DNA of 35,881 nucleotides from Yersinia nurmii (GTDB lineage Bacteria; Pseudomonadota; Gammaproteobacteria; Enterobacterales; Enterobacteriaceae): NCBI RefSeq assembly GCF_001112925.1, contig NZ_CPYD01000016.1, positions 1 to 35,881 of the forward strand, read 5' to 3'. Shown piece by piece: positions 28,601 to 35,881 of this stretch (position 1 is its first letter; each line of letters starts with the position of its first letter). The notes under the pieces were generated by a model. It saw only the letters and a program-made list of their open reading frames with translations, ran no database searches and was not told where the DNA came from. The position numbers and the translations under genes were made by a program.

Positions 28601-30630
28601 CGAACCTTTAGGCCTTTCGCCGCCAGCTTCTCTCCCGCTGCGTTGGCATAAACCACCTCAAACTCAGCCTGACTATCGACATCTACCATCGCTTGCGAAC
28701 GATATTTATCGGAAACATAGTCATAAACATTTCGCTTGCTGAATAATGGACGAATCCCCGCCAATTCTTTCGCCGGCCAAATAGCCTGCTCAGCGCGACG
28801 GGTTACCGGACGACCGCCCGATTCCAGCAAACTCGCCTGTAAAATCACTTTCACCGGAGATTTAACGCCGCTCCAACTGTTATCGATTTGCACGGCCAGT
28901 TCGCCGTTTTTATCCAACGCGGTATCAAATTCATCCAAAGTTCGGGATAGATTCTCTTCTACCACTGAACCAAATTCAAAGCCGGGCAGTGCGGTTAGCG
29001 CTTCTCGCTGCGGACGCAAAAATGCCTGCCCTTGCAAACGGTTATCCGCCGCCGGTGCGCCGTAGAGATAACGGCCGGTCACGTCAAAAGCTAACTCGGC
29101 ATCGGTGCTCAACGGCTGTTTGCTGGTGGAAATATCCAGCGCCATGCGTTCCGGCAGGAAATCTTCCACCTTGAATTTATACAAACGCGGCTGGTTGTCG
29201 CCCAAATCAAAGCGCAGCGCCCAATCGCCGGTCAGCGCGTTATCCGGAATCGCATATTGGTATTGATATAAGCCGCCCTGTGGTTGCCAGACAAAGCTGC
29301 GGGCCACCTGATTATCCGGCTTGACGATGTCGACTTTAACTGGCTGAGCGGCGAGAGGCTTCCCGTCGGCATCCCGCAGTAAACCGTTAACAATCAAGGT
29401 TTCGCCCGGTCGGTAGAGATCGCGTGGGCCAAAGGCAAAGAATTGTTTTTGATAACCTTCCGGCCCAGCGATTTCAAATTCGGCCAGATCCAGCGCCGGA
29501 GCCACCAAATCGATCAGGCTGGTTTGCCCATCTTTGCTCGCCAGCAGCAGTTTACCTTTGGCATTTTTTTCTAGCTGGGCATGACCCTGAGTATCGGTTT
29601 TCCCTTCTGCTAGCACCTGCCCTTTTTCATCCAATAGCTGTAGGGCAACGTCTTTCAGCGCGGCCCCACCCTCTAGCCCTTGAGCAAAGACGTCCAGACG
29701 ATCGCGATAGCTATGTATCGAAACGCCAATGTCGCTTAGCGTAAACATGCTGGCTGCGATGCTATAGCTGTACTGTCCCGCCTGTTGCATCACCGCCAGA
29801 TAAACGCCGGTTTCCTGCAGCGGCTTGATATCCCCTAGCGGCAGCAAGATTTTTTCTCGCGTGTTACGCTGGGGATTAAGATCGAAACGGCCGGTATACA
29901 CCAGATCGGCCATTTTCAGCAGTTCATCGGATTCCCAAGTACCGAATGAATTTCGGTACTGCCAAGTCGCGATGAAATTAGCCAGATTGGCCGGTTTAAT
30001 GCGGAAAAAGTTAACGTCTACATGATCGACGTTCAGCGCCATTACCGGTAAACCCTGCGCCAGTTTGGTTGGCAAAAGCGAACCTTTGCTGGCAAAACCT
30101 ACGCTCGGTTTAATGCTACGAGTGGTGATTTTTTGCGGTTCCGGTACGGTTAACGTTTGGCCACTAATGCCTTTCAGGCCGGCGTCCAGCGTCAGCAACA
30201 GCTTACGTTCCGGCTGTAAATGACGTAAACGCAGCTCGGTCAGATTGTCTGACAGTTCCCAGGCACCGTCGATTTTACCGTTTTGGGTATCGACCAAATG
30301 CACCTGCGCACCAAAATCCTGATTGGGATCGAGAGGAACGGAGAAGGTCAGTACCATTCCGCTGGCACCGTCTAGCTGAAGCTCCGAAGCATCTAACAGC
30401 GTCAAAGGCTTACCGGCAAAACGCTTAGCCATTTCCGCTAGCGAAGCGGCGTCGGTTTTTTTGGCGGCTGCAGGTACAACGGCAGCCGCGTGAGTCTGTT
30501 TGGCATTTGCGACGGTGGATGTTTTATCGCCCTCATCACAGGCCGCCATCAGTAATACCGCGCCGGCCAACATCATTCCCTGACAAATTTTCTTGCCTGA
30601 CTGAAATACCTTCTTAGGGTATGGATTCAT
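25618..30630 (-). CDS. yfhM: Bacterial alpha-2-macroglobulin YfhM
   Basis: This large periplasmic lipoprotein is thought to trap intruding proteases through an internal thioester. The 1670-residue product is close to E. coli YfhM (about 1653). The start ATG 30630 is chosen for its AGGGA Shine-Dalgarno and because it begins a lipoprotein signal peptide (LMAAC, followed by DEGD). The conserved thioester CLEQ lies at residues 1200-1203 (27022-27033) in YPYGCLEQT, with FALWDKQGWEEHWLTAY in the thioester domain. MG-type beta domains precede it (PGETLIVNGLLRDADG; SYRPGE-type repeats). The leading Asp-Glu after the lipidated Cys may favour inner-membrane retention. It is cotranscribed with pbpC. In E. 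coli sseA lies between yfhM and sseB; here it does not. Confidence 0.97.
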   Translation of the reverse strand: MNPYPKKVFQSGKKICQGMMLAGAVLLMAACDEGDKTSTVANAKQTHAAAVVPAAAKKTDAASLAEMAKRFAGKPLTLLDASELQLDGASGMVLTFSVPLDPNQDFGAQVHLVDTQNGKIDGAWELSDNLTELRLRHLQPERKLLLTLDAGLKGISGQTLTVPEPQKITTRSIKPSVGFASKGSLLPTKLAQGLPVMALNVDHVDVNFFRIKPANLANFIATWQYRNSFGTWESDELLKMADLVYTGRFDLNPQRNTREKILLPLGDIKPLQETGVYLAVMQQAGQYSYSIAASMFTLSDIGVSIHSYRDRLDVFAQGLEGGAALKDVALQLLDEKGQVLAEGKTDTQGHAQLEKNAKGKLLLASKDGQTSLIDLVAPALDLAEFEIAGPEGYQKQFFAFGPRDLYRPGETLIVNGLLRDADGKPLAAQPVKVDIVKPDNQVARSFVWQPQGGLYQYQYAIPDNALTGDWALRFDLGDNQPRLYKFKVEDFLPERMALDISTSKQPLSTDAELAFDVTGRYLYGAPAADNRLQGQAFLRPQREALTALPGFEFGSVVEENLSRTLDEFDTALDKNGELAVQIDNSWSGVKSPVKVILQASLLESGGRPVTRRAEQAIWPAKELAGIRPLFSKRNVYDYVSDKYRSQAMVDVDSQAEFEVVYANAAGEKLAAKGLKVRLVRERRDYYWQWSESDGWMSQYDKKDLMLDEKNLDIAAGSSGKVSFPVEWGAYRVEVSNSHNDLISSTRFWAGYDWQDNTGGSGSVRPDQVKLTLDKPAYRPGEKVKLHVEAPAAGTGYLLVESSDGPLWWQEVAVPVGGADVEVPLNKDWNRHDLYLSATIIRPGDKTVQSTPKRAVGILHLPLVDEGRKLGLTLDAPARMRPNETLTVKVKANPIDGKLPKKVQVLLSAVDSGILSITDFATPDPYDAFFGRKRYSVDQYDVYGQLIEGQGRLGSLRFGGDGDEEDALSRGGKKPITEVTIVAQQAQPVTLNEQGEGSIQLAIPDFNGELRLMAQAWSDEDFGKAESKVIVAAPLIAQLATPRFLAGGDHTELALDLSNLSGHPQNLQVKLSATGLIALNGSGEQQLSLANGERKTLLIPVQALNGFGQGDIGLVISGVALPNEKLPDYQHHWKIGVRPAYPAQTRHFANILHSGESWILPPEATEGLEQDTLEGQLLLTSRPPLNVARYISELYAYPYGCLEQTVSGLYPSLYSNHAQLTSIGIKADSDEKRRKSIDTGIEHLLSMQKDNGGFALWDKQGWEEHWLTAYATDFLFRASQQGYSVPASALTAANNRLLRYLQDPSQIEMRYSSNDLHSRFAVQAYAGLVLASQQKAPLGALRQLANRSKDARTGLPLVQLGIALKMMGDMPRAEVLLTQGMTTTRAKTDYWLGDYGSEIRDDALILSLLTENNLLPQQRDSRLLSLSEQLTGKRYLSTQESNAVYLAGRTLISASETPWQIAFATNNAEGAAETHDKPLSQNWSAKQLTEGLVLQNPGSAAVYSRLDLVGYPQMAPTPSNNNLSITRTYLDMNGHPVQLDQVKSGQLIVVYLRVGANQRVPDALVVDLLPAGLELENQNLGDSSASLGESASGLPELQMNMQQATIKHQEFRDDRYVAAVDVDGYNFTTLLYLARAVTPGTYLIPPPQVESMYVPEWRAVGSTPTQLRVLK

Positions 30631-30833
30631 TCTGTTTTTCCCTGGCTGAGAGAGCGAATAAGCCATCGCACATAGGCGCTATTATCTTATTAAAGTTAAA
30701 AAAGGAAAGGGATGTTTACGGGATTTAGTCACTTGAGGACGAGGAATGAGGGAAAAGCAGAAGAAATCGTTACGAAGTAATGATAAATACGAAGAATAGG
30801 ACGGAAACTCAGCGGCTTCCGTCCAGTATGAAA

Positions 30834-31721
30834 TTACGCCTGTCCTGATGAGGGAATGCTATTTCGCAGCCAGCTGCCCCATTTCCGTTGGTAGAACGGC
30901 TGCGTATGCGTAGTCAGATAATGGCTAACGCCTCGCTCTTTTTCCGAGACCACGCAAAAATCAACCGGGCTATCGTCTGGCGCGTGTTCGCTAGCAATAT
31001 GGCCTGCTTCCTGAATCAGAATTTCAATTTCTTCTTCTGACCCCTCCACTTCCAGCCCGATCAGCAAATTCGGTTTCTCATCCACGCTTTTATCATGAAT
31101 TAACGCCAGAAATGCTCGACGTACCGGTTTACGCTGGCTGAATAGTTTGGTTAACGCATCGACAATCGCCGACGGATATTCTTCCGGCTGCCCAAGCAGA
31201 ATCTGCGTTTCTTTATCCACCACCATTTCCGTCGGTTTAGCTACACCGCCGTTGGCCAATAGCATGGCCACCTCTTCCGGATAAAATTCTTTGCCATATT
31301 CAGTTTTCGGGTTCAAGAACAGGCAGGCTCCCTGCGTCATTTCAAACAGCACGCGTACCGGCATCGCCACAAAAGGCTGCTCTTTTTCGCCTTCAGATTG
31401 ACTAATGGCTTGCTGCAAAGTTTCCAGCGAAGAGAAAAAAGGAATGGTCAATTCGCCGTCCTGCTTTTCCCAATGCAGAATATTCACCCCATTACTGGCG
31501 GAGAAAGTCATTTCACCGTCCTGACTTTCCTGCCCGGAATCGCCCAATACCAACACGGTGGCATCGAGTAAGGCTCGGAAAAAGGCCGGTCGGTGAATAG
31601 ACTCACTTGCCGCCAGTTTTAATAGTTTCTCCAGCTCATTTTCACCGATATTTTCTTCATGGTCATGGTCATGGTCATGGTCATGGTCATGGTCAGATGA
31701 GGGAAGATGCGGAAAACTCAT
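30834..31721 (-). CDS. sseB: SseB-family protein (enhanced serine sensitivity)
   Basis: SseB is a cytoplasmic protein of unclear biochemical role, named for serine sensitivity when overexpressed in E. coli. The 295-residue product from ATG 31721 has GGAG at a six-base spacing; a TTG eight codons upstream is rejected. The conserved N-terminal domain (ELEKLLKLAASESIHRPAFF; ILHWEKQDGELTIPFFSSLE; VRVLFEMTQGACLFLNP) and C-terminal SseB_C domain (NLLIGLEVEGSEEEIE; YLTTHTQPFYQRKWGSWLR) are present. It is about 37 residues longer than E. coli SseB (258), partly through an N-terminal tail with six consecutive Asp-His pairs encoded by a hexanucleotide repeat. It lies just downstream of pepB, past a terminator. 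Confidence 0.93.
   Translation of the reverse strand: MSFPHLPSSDHDHDHDHDHDHEENIGENELEKLLKLAASESIHRPAFFRALLDATVLVLGDSGQESQDGEMTFSASNGVNILHWEKQDGELTIPFFSSLETLQQAISQSEGEKEQPFVAMPVRVLFEMTQGACLFLNPKTEYGKEFYPEEVAMLLANGGVAKPTEMVVDKETQILLGQPEEYPSAIVDALTKLFSQRKPVRRAFLALIHDKSVDEKPNLLIGLEVEGSEEEIEILIQEAGHIASEHAPDDSPVDFCVVSEKERGVSHYLTTHTQPFYQRKWGSWLRNSIPSSGQA
31658..31693 (-). repeat. In-frame hexanucleotide microsatellite in sseB (6 x 6 bp)
   Basis: There are six perfect tandem CATGGT units on the plus strand, encoding (Asp-His)6 near the SseB N-terminus. The unit length preserves the frame, so slippage would change only the number of Asp-His pairs. Confidence 0.97.
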
Positions 31722-31769
31722 TTCATACTCCAAAACAGCAATCAATTAGGAATTATACAGATCGATAAA

Positions 31770-31789
31770 GGGGCACCAGCAGGTGCCCC
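31770..31789 (-). terminator. Terminator after pepB
   Basis: GGGGCACC-TGCT-GGTGCCCC on the minus strand, a perfect 8-bp stem, is followed by TTTATCG, 43 bp past the pepB stop. Confidence 0.8.
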
Positions 31790-31832
31790 AGATTATTCAA
31801 ATAGACTTGGTGAAAACTGATTCAGCTTCGGC

Positions 31833-33131
31833 CTATGATTTGGCTTTCGCCAGCAGCAGGTTAGCTACGGTACGCACACCCAGACCGGTTGCGCCAGCGG
31901 ACCATTGATCCACAGCACCTTTACGGTAAGTGGCGGAGCAATCGATGTGCAGCCAGCCTTGTTGATAGTTTTTCACGAAGTGCGACAGGAAGCCCGCCGC
32001 CGTACTAGCACCGGCCGGATAAGACGGCGCGGCAACGTTGTTCAATTCGGCAAAGTTGGACGGTAACTGGTTGCGATGGAATTCTGCCAGAGGTAAGCGC
32101 CAGAAAGGTTCATTTTCACTTTTCGCACTTTCCAGCAGTTCCTGCGCCAATTCGTCATCGAAGCTGAACAAAGCGTGATAATCATTGCCCAGAGCGGTTT
32201 TCGCCGCACCGGTCAGAGTCGCTGCATCAATAATCAGTGGCGCATTTTGCTCCGATGCATCGATCAAACCATCGGCCAATACCAAACGCCCTTCGGCATC
32301 GGTATTCATGATTTCAACGGTTTTGCCATTACGGTAACGAATAATATCGCCCAGCTTAAAGGCATTGCCGCTTACCATATTATCAGCACAGCACAGATAC
32401 AGTTTTACACGCTGATTCAAACCGCGCGCTGCCGCTAATGCCAGCGCGCCGGTCAGAGTAGCTGCACCGCCCATATCGGACTTCATCGAGTCCATGAAGG
32501 CGCTTTGTTTTAGGCTATAACCGCCGGAATCGAAAGTAATACCTTTACCGACCAGACAAGCCATTATCGGCGCATCTGGGTTACCGGTTGGGTTAAAATC
32601 CAACGCCAGCAGTACCGGAGAACGATCGGAGCCACGGCCTACGGTATGAATACCCGCGTAGTTTTGCTCTCGTAAATCGTCGCCTTCGGTAATGCGGTAG
32701 CTGACAGCATCACAGGCTACGCTACACATCAGATCGATGGCATTTTTAGCCAGCTGTTTCGGCCCCAGATCTTCCGCCGGGGTATTGATGGTATGGCGCA
32801 CCCAATCAATAATTTTCAGACGCTGTTCCAGCTCCTGACGATCGTTCTCTGGCAATTCTGCCCATTTAACGCTGCGCTCACCTTTTGGCCCACGGAAACC
32901 CTGCCAGAAAGCCCAGCTTTGTTCCAAACCCCAGCCCTCACCGGCCAGCTTCACTTTTTTAATACCTTGCCCGTCGATTTTACGTGCCGCACGCTGAATC
33001 GCACCCAGAGCATCTTTGCCCGTTAGGTGAATAGTCATGCCTTGATCGTTGGTACTTAACAGGGCTTTCTCGCCCCAGCGGGCATCTGCCGGATGAGTTG
33101 ATAGGGATACTTGCATAATTTCTGTAGTCAT
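31833..33131 (-). CDS. pepB: Aminopeptidase PepB (M17 family)
   Basis: PepB is a broad-specificity cytosolic metallo-aminopeptidase of the leucyl aminopeptidase (M17) family. The 432-residue protein is close to E. coli PepB (427). The two-metal site is visible: Lys196 and Asp201 ([11 protein letters not shown]), Asp219 (KSDMGGAA) and the signature NTDAEGRL from residue 276 with Asp278 and Glu280. The C-terminus has the conserved [10 protein letters not shown] and [13 protein letters not shown] 33131 has GAGG at six bases. It lies downstream of iscX, past a terminator, in the conserved isc neighbourhood. Confidence 0.97.
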   Translation of the reverse strand: MTTEIMQVSLSTHPADARWGEKALLSTNDQGMTIHLTGKDALGAIQRAARKIDGQGIKKVKLAGEGWGLEQSWAFWQGFRGPKGERSVKWAELPENDRQELEQRLKIIDWVRHTINTPAEDLGPKQLAKNAIDLMCSVACDAVSYRITEGDDLREQNYAGIHTVGRGSDRSPVLLALDFNPTGNPDAPIMACLVGKGITFDSGGYSLKQSAFMDSMKSDMGGAATLTGALALAAARGLNQRVKLYLCCADNMVSGNAFKLGDIIRYRNGKTVEIMNTDAEGRLVLADGLIDASEQNAPLIIDAATLTGAAKTALGNDYHALFSFDDELAQELLESAKSENEPFWRLPLAEFHRNQLPSNFAELNNVAAPSYPAGASTAAGFLSHFVKNYQQGWLHIDCSATYRKGAVDQWSAGATGLGVRTVANLLLAKAKS

Positions 33132-33274
33132 AGCTTTCCTCGTCGTTATTATTTTATTGCTGTATTTCAGCTACTTAGTTACTGGCCTGCGAAACCAGTC
33201 TCGAATACAAAGCGATTGATACGAAAAGATTTATAGAAAATTTTTATAAGAAACAGTTTTTATCAAAAAGAAAC

Positions 33275-33294
33275 GGGGCCGCCAACGCGACCCC
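33275..33294 (-). terminator. Terminator of the isc operon
   Basis: On the minus strand GGGGTCGC-GTTG-GCGGCCCC (8-bp stem with one G-U pair) is followed by GTTTCTTTTTG. It lies about nine bases past the iscX stop, closing the operon. Confidence 0.85.
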
Positions 33295-33302
33295 AGAGAT
33301 AT

Positions 33303-33503
33303 TTACTCGAACTCATCTAACCAGACTAGTAAGATCGCTTCCAGCACTTTTTCATTTGATCGCGCCGGATCGTCATCAAACTCTTCCAGATCGCAAATCC
33401 ACTGATGCATGTCGGTAAAACGCACCGTTTTGGGATCGAGATCGGGAAACTGATCGTACAGCGCTTCACCGATTTCCCGCGTGTCTTGCCATGTTAAACT
33501 CAT
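33303..33503 (-). CDS. iscX: IscX, iron-sulfur cluster assembly accessory protein
   Basis: This acidic 66-residue protein binds the cysteine desulfurase IscS and iron and modulates cluster assembly. It is full length for the family: [20 protein letters not shown], then [20 protein letters not shown]. The start ATG 33503 follows AAGGAG at six bases; a 37-codon in-frame extension reads through the fdx end and is rejected. It lies 52 bp after fdx as last gene of the isc operon. Confidence 0.97.
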   Translation of the reverse strand: MSLTWQDTREIGEALYDQFPDLDPKTVRFTDMHQWICDLEEFDDDPARSNEKVLEAILLVWLDEFE

Positions 33504-33555
33504 TCGATTCTCCTTTATCCACCGCCACCCAAAGCGGATCGACGAATAATATCTA

Positions 33556-33891
33556 TTAGTGCTCGCGAGCGTGGTTGACAGTGTAGCGAGGAATTTCAAC
33601 CACCAGATCTTCATCAGCCACTCGAGCCTGACAGCTCAGACGACTTTCCGGCTCCAGTCCCCAAGCTTTATCCAGCATGTCGTCTTCCAGTTCGGTGCTT
33701 TCATTCAGGGAATCAAAGCCTTCACGCACTACGCAATGGCAGGTAGTACAGGCGCAGGACATTTCACAGGCGTGCTCGATATCAATTCCGTTACGCAGAG
33801 CAACGTCCAAAATCGTTTCACCTTGACGCGCTTCAAATACGGCACCATCCGGGCAATGGTCTTTATTCGGAAGAAATACTATTTTAGGCAT
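33556..33891 (-). CDS. fdx: ISC-type [2Fe-2S] ferredoxin
   Basis: This adrenodoxin-like ferredoxin supplies electrons during iron-sulfur cluster assembly. The 111-residue protein has cluster ligands Cys42, Cys48, Cys51 ([13 protein letters not shown]) and Cys87 (RLSCQAR), at the E. coli positions; Cys46 is also conserved. ATG 33891 is separated from the hscA stop by two bases, so translation is coupled. Confidence 0.98.
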   Translation of the reverse strand: MPKIVFLPNKDHCPDGAVFEARQGETILDVALRNGIDIEHACEMSCACTTCHCVVREGFDSLNESTELEDDMLDKAWGLEPESRLSCQARVADEDLVVEIPRYTVNHAREH

Positions 33892-33893
33892 GA

Positions 33894-35744
33894 TTAAACC
33901 TCATCCACAGAATGGCCAGCCAAAGCACGACGGATAGAGGCATCCATCCGGCGCGCGGCAAAGTTTTGCGTTTGTGCATCTAACGATTTGATTGCGGCTT
34001 CAATCGCCGCCGGGTCGCTGCCCTGCAGGCTTTGCTGCAAGACTTCCACAGCCTGCGCAATCGCCGCGCTTTCCTGTTCGCTCAGCAATGCGGCATCTTC
34101 CGCCAGCGCACCTTGCAAACTTTCCAGCACCCGTGATGCATCTACTTGTTGTTCCGCCAGTTTTCTCGCATTAATGTCTTGCTTCGCGTTCGCCATGGAG
34201 TCTTTGATCATCGTGGCAATTTCGTCATCAGACAATCCATAGGATGGCTTAACCTGAATTGAAGCTTCTACGCCGGTGGATTTTTCCATCGCCGTCACGC
34301 TTAGCAGGCCATCGGCATCAACCTGAAAAGTCACACGAATGTGCGCGCCACCTGCCGGCAGCGGCGGTAAGCCACGCAGAGTGAATCGAGCCAGCGAACG
34401 ACAATCCTGTACCAGCTCTCGCTCACCTTGCAGCACGTGAATCATCATCGCGCTTTGGCCATCTTTAAAGGTGGTGAATTCCTGCGCCCGAGCGACCGGA
34501 ATGGTGGTATTCCGTGGAATCACTTTTTCCACCAAACCGCCCATAGTTTCCAGCCCCAGCGACAGCGGAATAACATCCAACAGCAGCATATCGCTGTCTG
34601 GTTTATTGCCCACCAGAATATCAGCCTGAATAGCTGCGCCAATAGCGACTACTTTATCGGGATCGATGGAAGTCAGCGGCGTGCGACCGAAGAACTGCCC
34701 AACCTGCTCACGAACCAAAGGCACGCGAGTTGAGCCACCGACCATCACCACTTCCAGCACTTCATCAGTGCTGACACCGGCGTCTTTTAGAGTACGACGG
34801 CAGGCCATTAACGTGCGTTTAACTAACGTCGCAATCAGCGCTTCAAACTGTTGACGGGTAATTTCCCCTTTCCAGCCTGCTACGCTCACTTCCGCTGCGT
34901 CAGCATCGCTTAGAGCAATTTTCGCCGTAATCGCCGCATCCAGCAGTTGTCGCTGTACACCGTGATCGTCGCGGGAAGGAATTCCAGCCTGCTCACGTAA
35001 CCAGTCAGCCAACAGATGATCAAAGTCATCACCGCCCAGTGCAGAATCCCCGCCGGTTGCCAACACTTCGAATACCCCACGACTGAGGCGCAGAATAGAA
35101 ATATCGAAGGTTCCACCGCCCAGATCGTAAACCGCAATTACGCCTTCCTGACCGGAATCCAAACCGTAGGCAATTGCCGCTGCGGTAGGTTCGTTAAGCA
35201 AGCGTAAAACGTGTAGACCTGCGAGACGCGCCGCATCTTTCGTACCTTGGCGTTGCGCATCATCAAAATAGGCTGGTACGGTGATAACGACGCCGTCGAG
35301 TTGGCCTTCTAAGGCCTCCTGCGCGCGCTGCGATAGAGCCTTGAGGATATCGGCTGAGACCTGAACCGGATTCACCAGCCCTGCCGCAGTTTGGATCATC
35401 GGCAGGCCGTTTTCACTCGGCAGGAAGGAGTAAGGCAGATTAGGATAACGCTGCTGAATATCAGCTAGCGAACGTCCCATCATTCGTTTGACGGAACTGA
35501 TGGTATTGGCTGGGTCCTGCGCCGCCTGCTGACGCGCATCCCAACCGACATCAATGCCTTCGGGCTGATAGTGCACCACGGAAGGTAATAAATCCCGGTT
35601 CTGACTATCTGCCAAGGTTTGCGCTTTACCGCTACGCACCGTAGCAACCAAGGAATTGGTAGTCCCTAAATCGATACCTGCGGCCAGCCGACGTTGGTGC
35701 GGCGCCGCGGTTAAACCAGGCTCACTAATTTGTAATAAGGCCAT
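33894..35744 (-). CDS. hscA: Hsp70-type chaperone HscA
   Basis: HscA is a specialised Hsp70 that, with the J-protein HscB, releases clusters from the scaffold IscU. The 616-residue product is full length. The N-terminal ATPase domain shows [13 protein letters not shown] (from residue 22), [29 protein letters not shown] and [13 protein letters not shown]; the substrate-binding domain starts near residue 395 ([17 protein letters not shown]). GGAAG precedes ATG 35744. It is followed directly by fdx and iscX. hscB and the upstream isc genes should lie to the right, outside the window. Confidence 0.98.
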   Translation of the reverse strand: MALLQISEPGLTAAPHQRRLAAGIDLGTTNSLVATVRSGKAQTLADSQNRDLLPSVVHYQPEGIDVGWDARQQAAQDPANTISSVKRMMGRSLADIQQRYPNLPYSFLPSENGLPMIQTAAGLVNPVQVSADILKALSQRAQEALEGQLDGVVITVPAYFDDAQRQGTKDAARLAGLHVLRLLNEPTAAAIAYGLDSGQEGVIAVYDLGGGTFDISILRLSRGVFEVLATGGDSALGGDDFDHLLADWLREQAGIPSRDDHGVQRQLLDAAITAKIALSDADAAEVSVAGWKGEITRQQFEALIATLVKRTLMACRRTLKDAGVSTDEVLEVVMVGGSTRVPLVREQVGQFFGRTPLTSIDPDKVVAIGAAIQADILVGNKPDSDMLLLDVIPLSLGLETMGGLVEKVIPRNTTIPVARAQEFTTFKDGQSAMMIHVLQGERELVQDCRSLARFTLRGLPPLPAGGAHIRVTFQVDADGLLSVTAMEKSTGVEASIQVKPSYGLSDDEIATMIKDSMANAKQDINARKLAEQQVDASRVLESLQGALAEDAALLSEQESAAIAQAVEVLQQSLQGSDPAAIEAAIKSLDAQTQNFAARRMDASIRRALAGHSVDEV

Positions 35745-35769
35745 GTTGAGCTTCCATCAATCATGAGTC

Positions 35770-35830
35770 TATACCCTTTCACTTGCAGGCTGTCGCAGGC
35801 TAAACGGCAGCGGATAATCTATTGGGTATA
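35770..35830. repeat. Short ERIC-like element upstream of hscA
   Basis: The element is bounded by TATACCC (35770-35776) and GGGTATA (35824-35830), a 7-bp terminal inverted repeat. The inner ACTTGCAGGC next to the left end resembles the terminal part of ERIC elements. At about 61 bp it is shorter than the usual 127 bp, as in internally deleted ERICs. In E. coli hscB and hscA are only some 16 bp apart; here at least 137 bp separate hscA from anything recognisable as hscB. Confidence 0.55.
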
Positions 35831-35881
35831 AATGACAAAAATTTCTCTAGCGAAACACCAACGCCCTGCTTTTTTCAGGCA

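Noticed and set aside
31658-31693. CRISPR-like tandem repeat
   Set aside because: The units are six bases, contiguous without spacers and in frame within sseB; it is a coding microsatellite.
35745-35881. C-terminal coding end of hscB
   Set aside because: None of the minus-strand frames shows the expected HscB C-terminus (EEKL-type ending), and stops interrupt the frames.

Overview
The window is a chromosomal segment of a gamma-proteobacterium of the order Enterobacterales, most likely Yersinia or a close relative in the Yersiniaceae. The evidence is gene order and protein similarity recalled from memory, without a database search: guaBA, xseA, yfgJ, der, bamB, yfgM, hisS, ispG, rodZ, pilW, rlmN, ndk, pbpC, yfhM, sseB, pepB, iscX, fdx, hscA. 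A large exported beta/gamma-crystallin protein between ndk and pbpC matches the position and type of the exported 'Yersinia crystallin' known from Y. pestis. ERIC-like intergenic repeats fit the same group.

Region 1 (1-3920) is accessory DNA abutting the 3' end of guaA, a known hotspot for integrating islands. It holds the tail of an IS3-family transposase, a probably 5'-truncated zinc-finger/HTH protein, a small membrane protein flanked by two diverged copies of a 66-67 bp repeat with a perfect palindrome, and a P4-type tyrosine integrase whose upstream side faces guaA. This is one end of a genomic island; the far end is outside the window.

Region 2 (3921-20246) is core. guaB-guaA (GMP synthesis) runs leftward and xseA diverges from it. 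Next come an ERIC-rich gap, yfgJ with an AEC-family permease, der, and then the leftward run pilW-rodZ-ispG-hisS-yfgM-bamB (cell shape, isoprenoid precursors, histidyl-tRNA, envelope assembly), then rlmN and ndk. Factor-independent terminators separate several of these units.

Region 3 (20247-23226) holds one unusual gene: an approximately 814-residue exported protein. It has a signal peptide, four calcium-clamp motifs of beta/gamma-crystallin type, a middle region with two cysteine pairs and two furin-like basic sites, and a C-terminal domain that looks like a GNAT acetyltransferase. The AT-rich 5' half and GC-richer 3' half suggest a chimeric gene. This is the best candidate for an undescribed system, possibly a secreted effector or toxin.

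Region 4 (23227-35881) is core again: yfhM-pbpC (envelope macroglobulin plus penicillin-binding protein 1C), sseB with an in-frame Asp-His hexanucleotide repeat, pepB, and the distal part of the isc operon (hscA-fdx-iscX) for iron-sulfur cluster assembly. The window ends upstream of hscA in a short ERIC-like element, before any hscB coding sequence that I can recognise.
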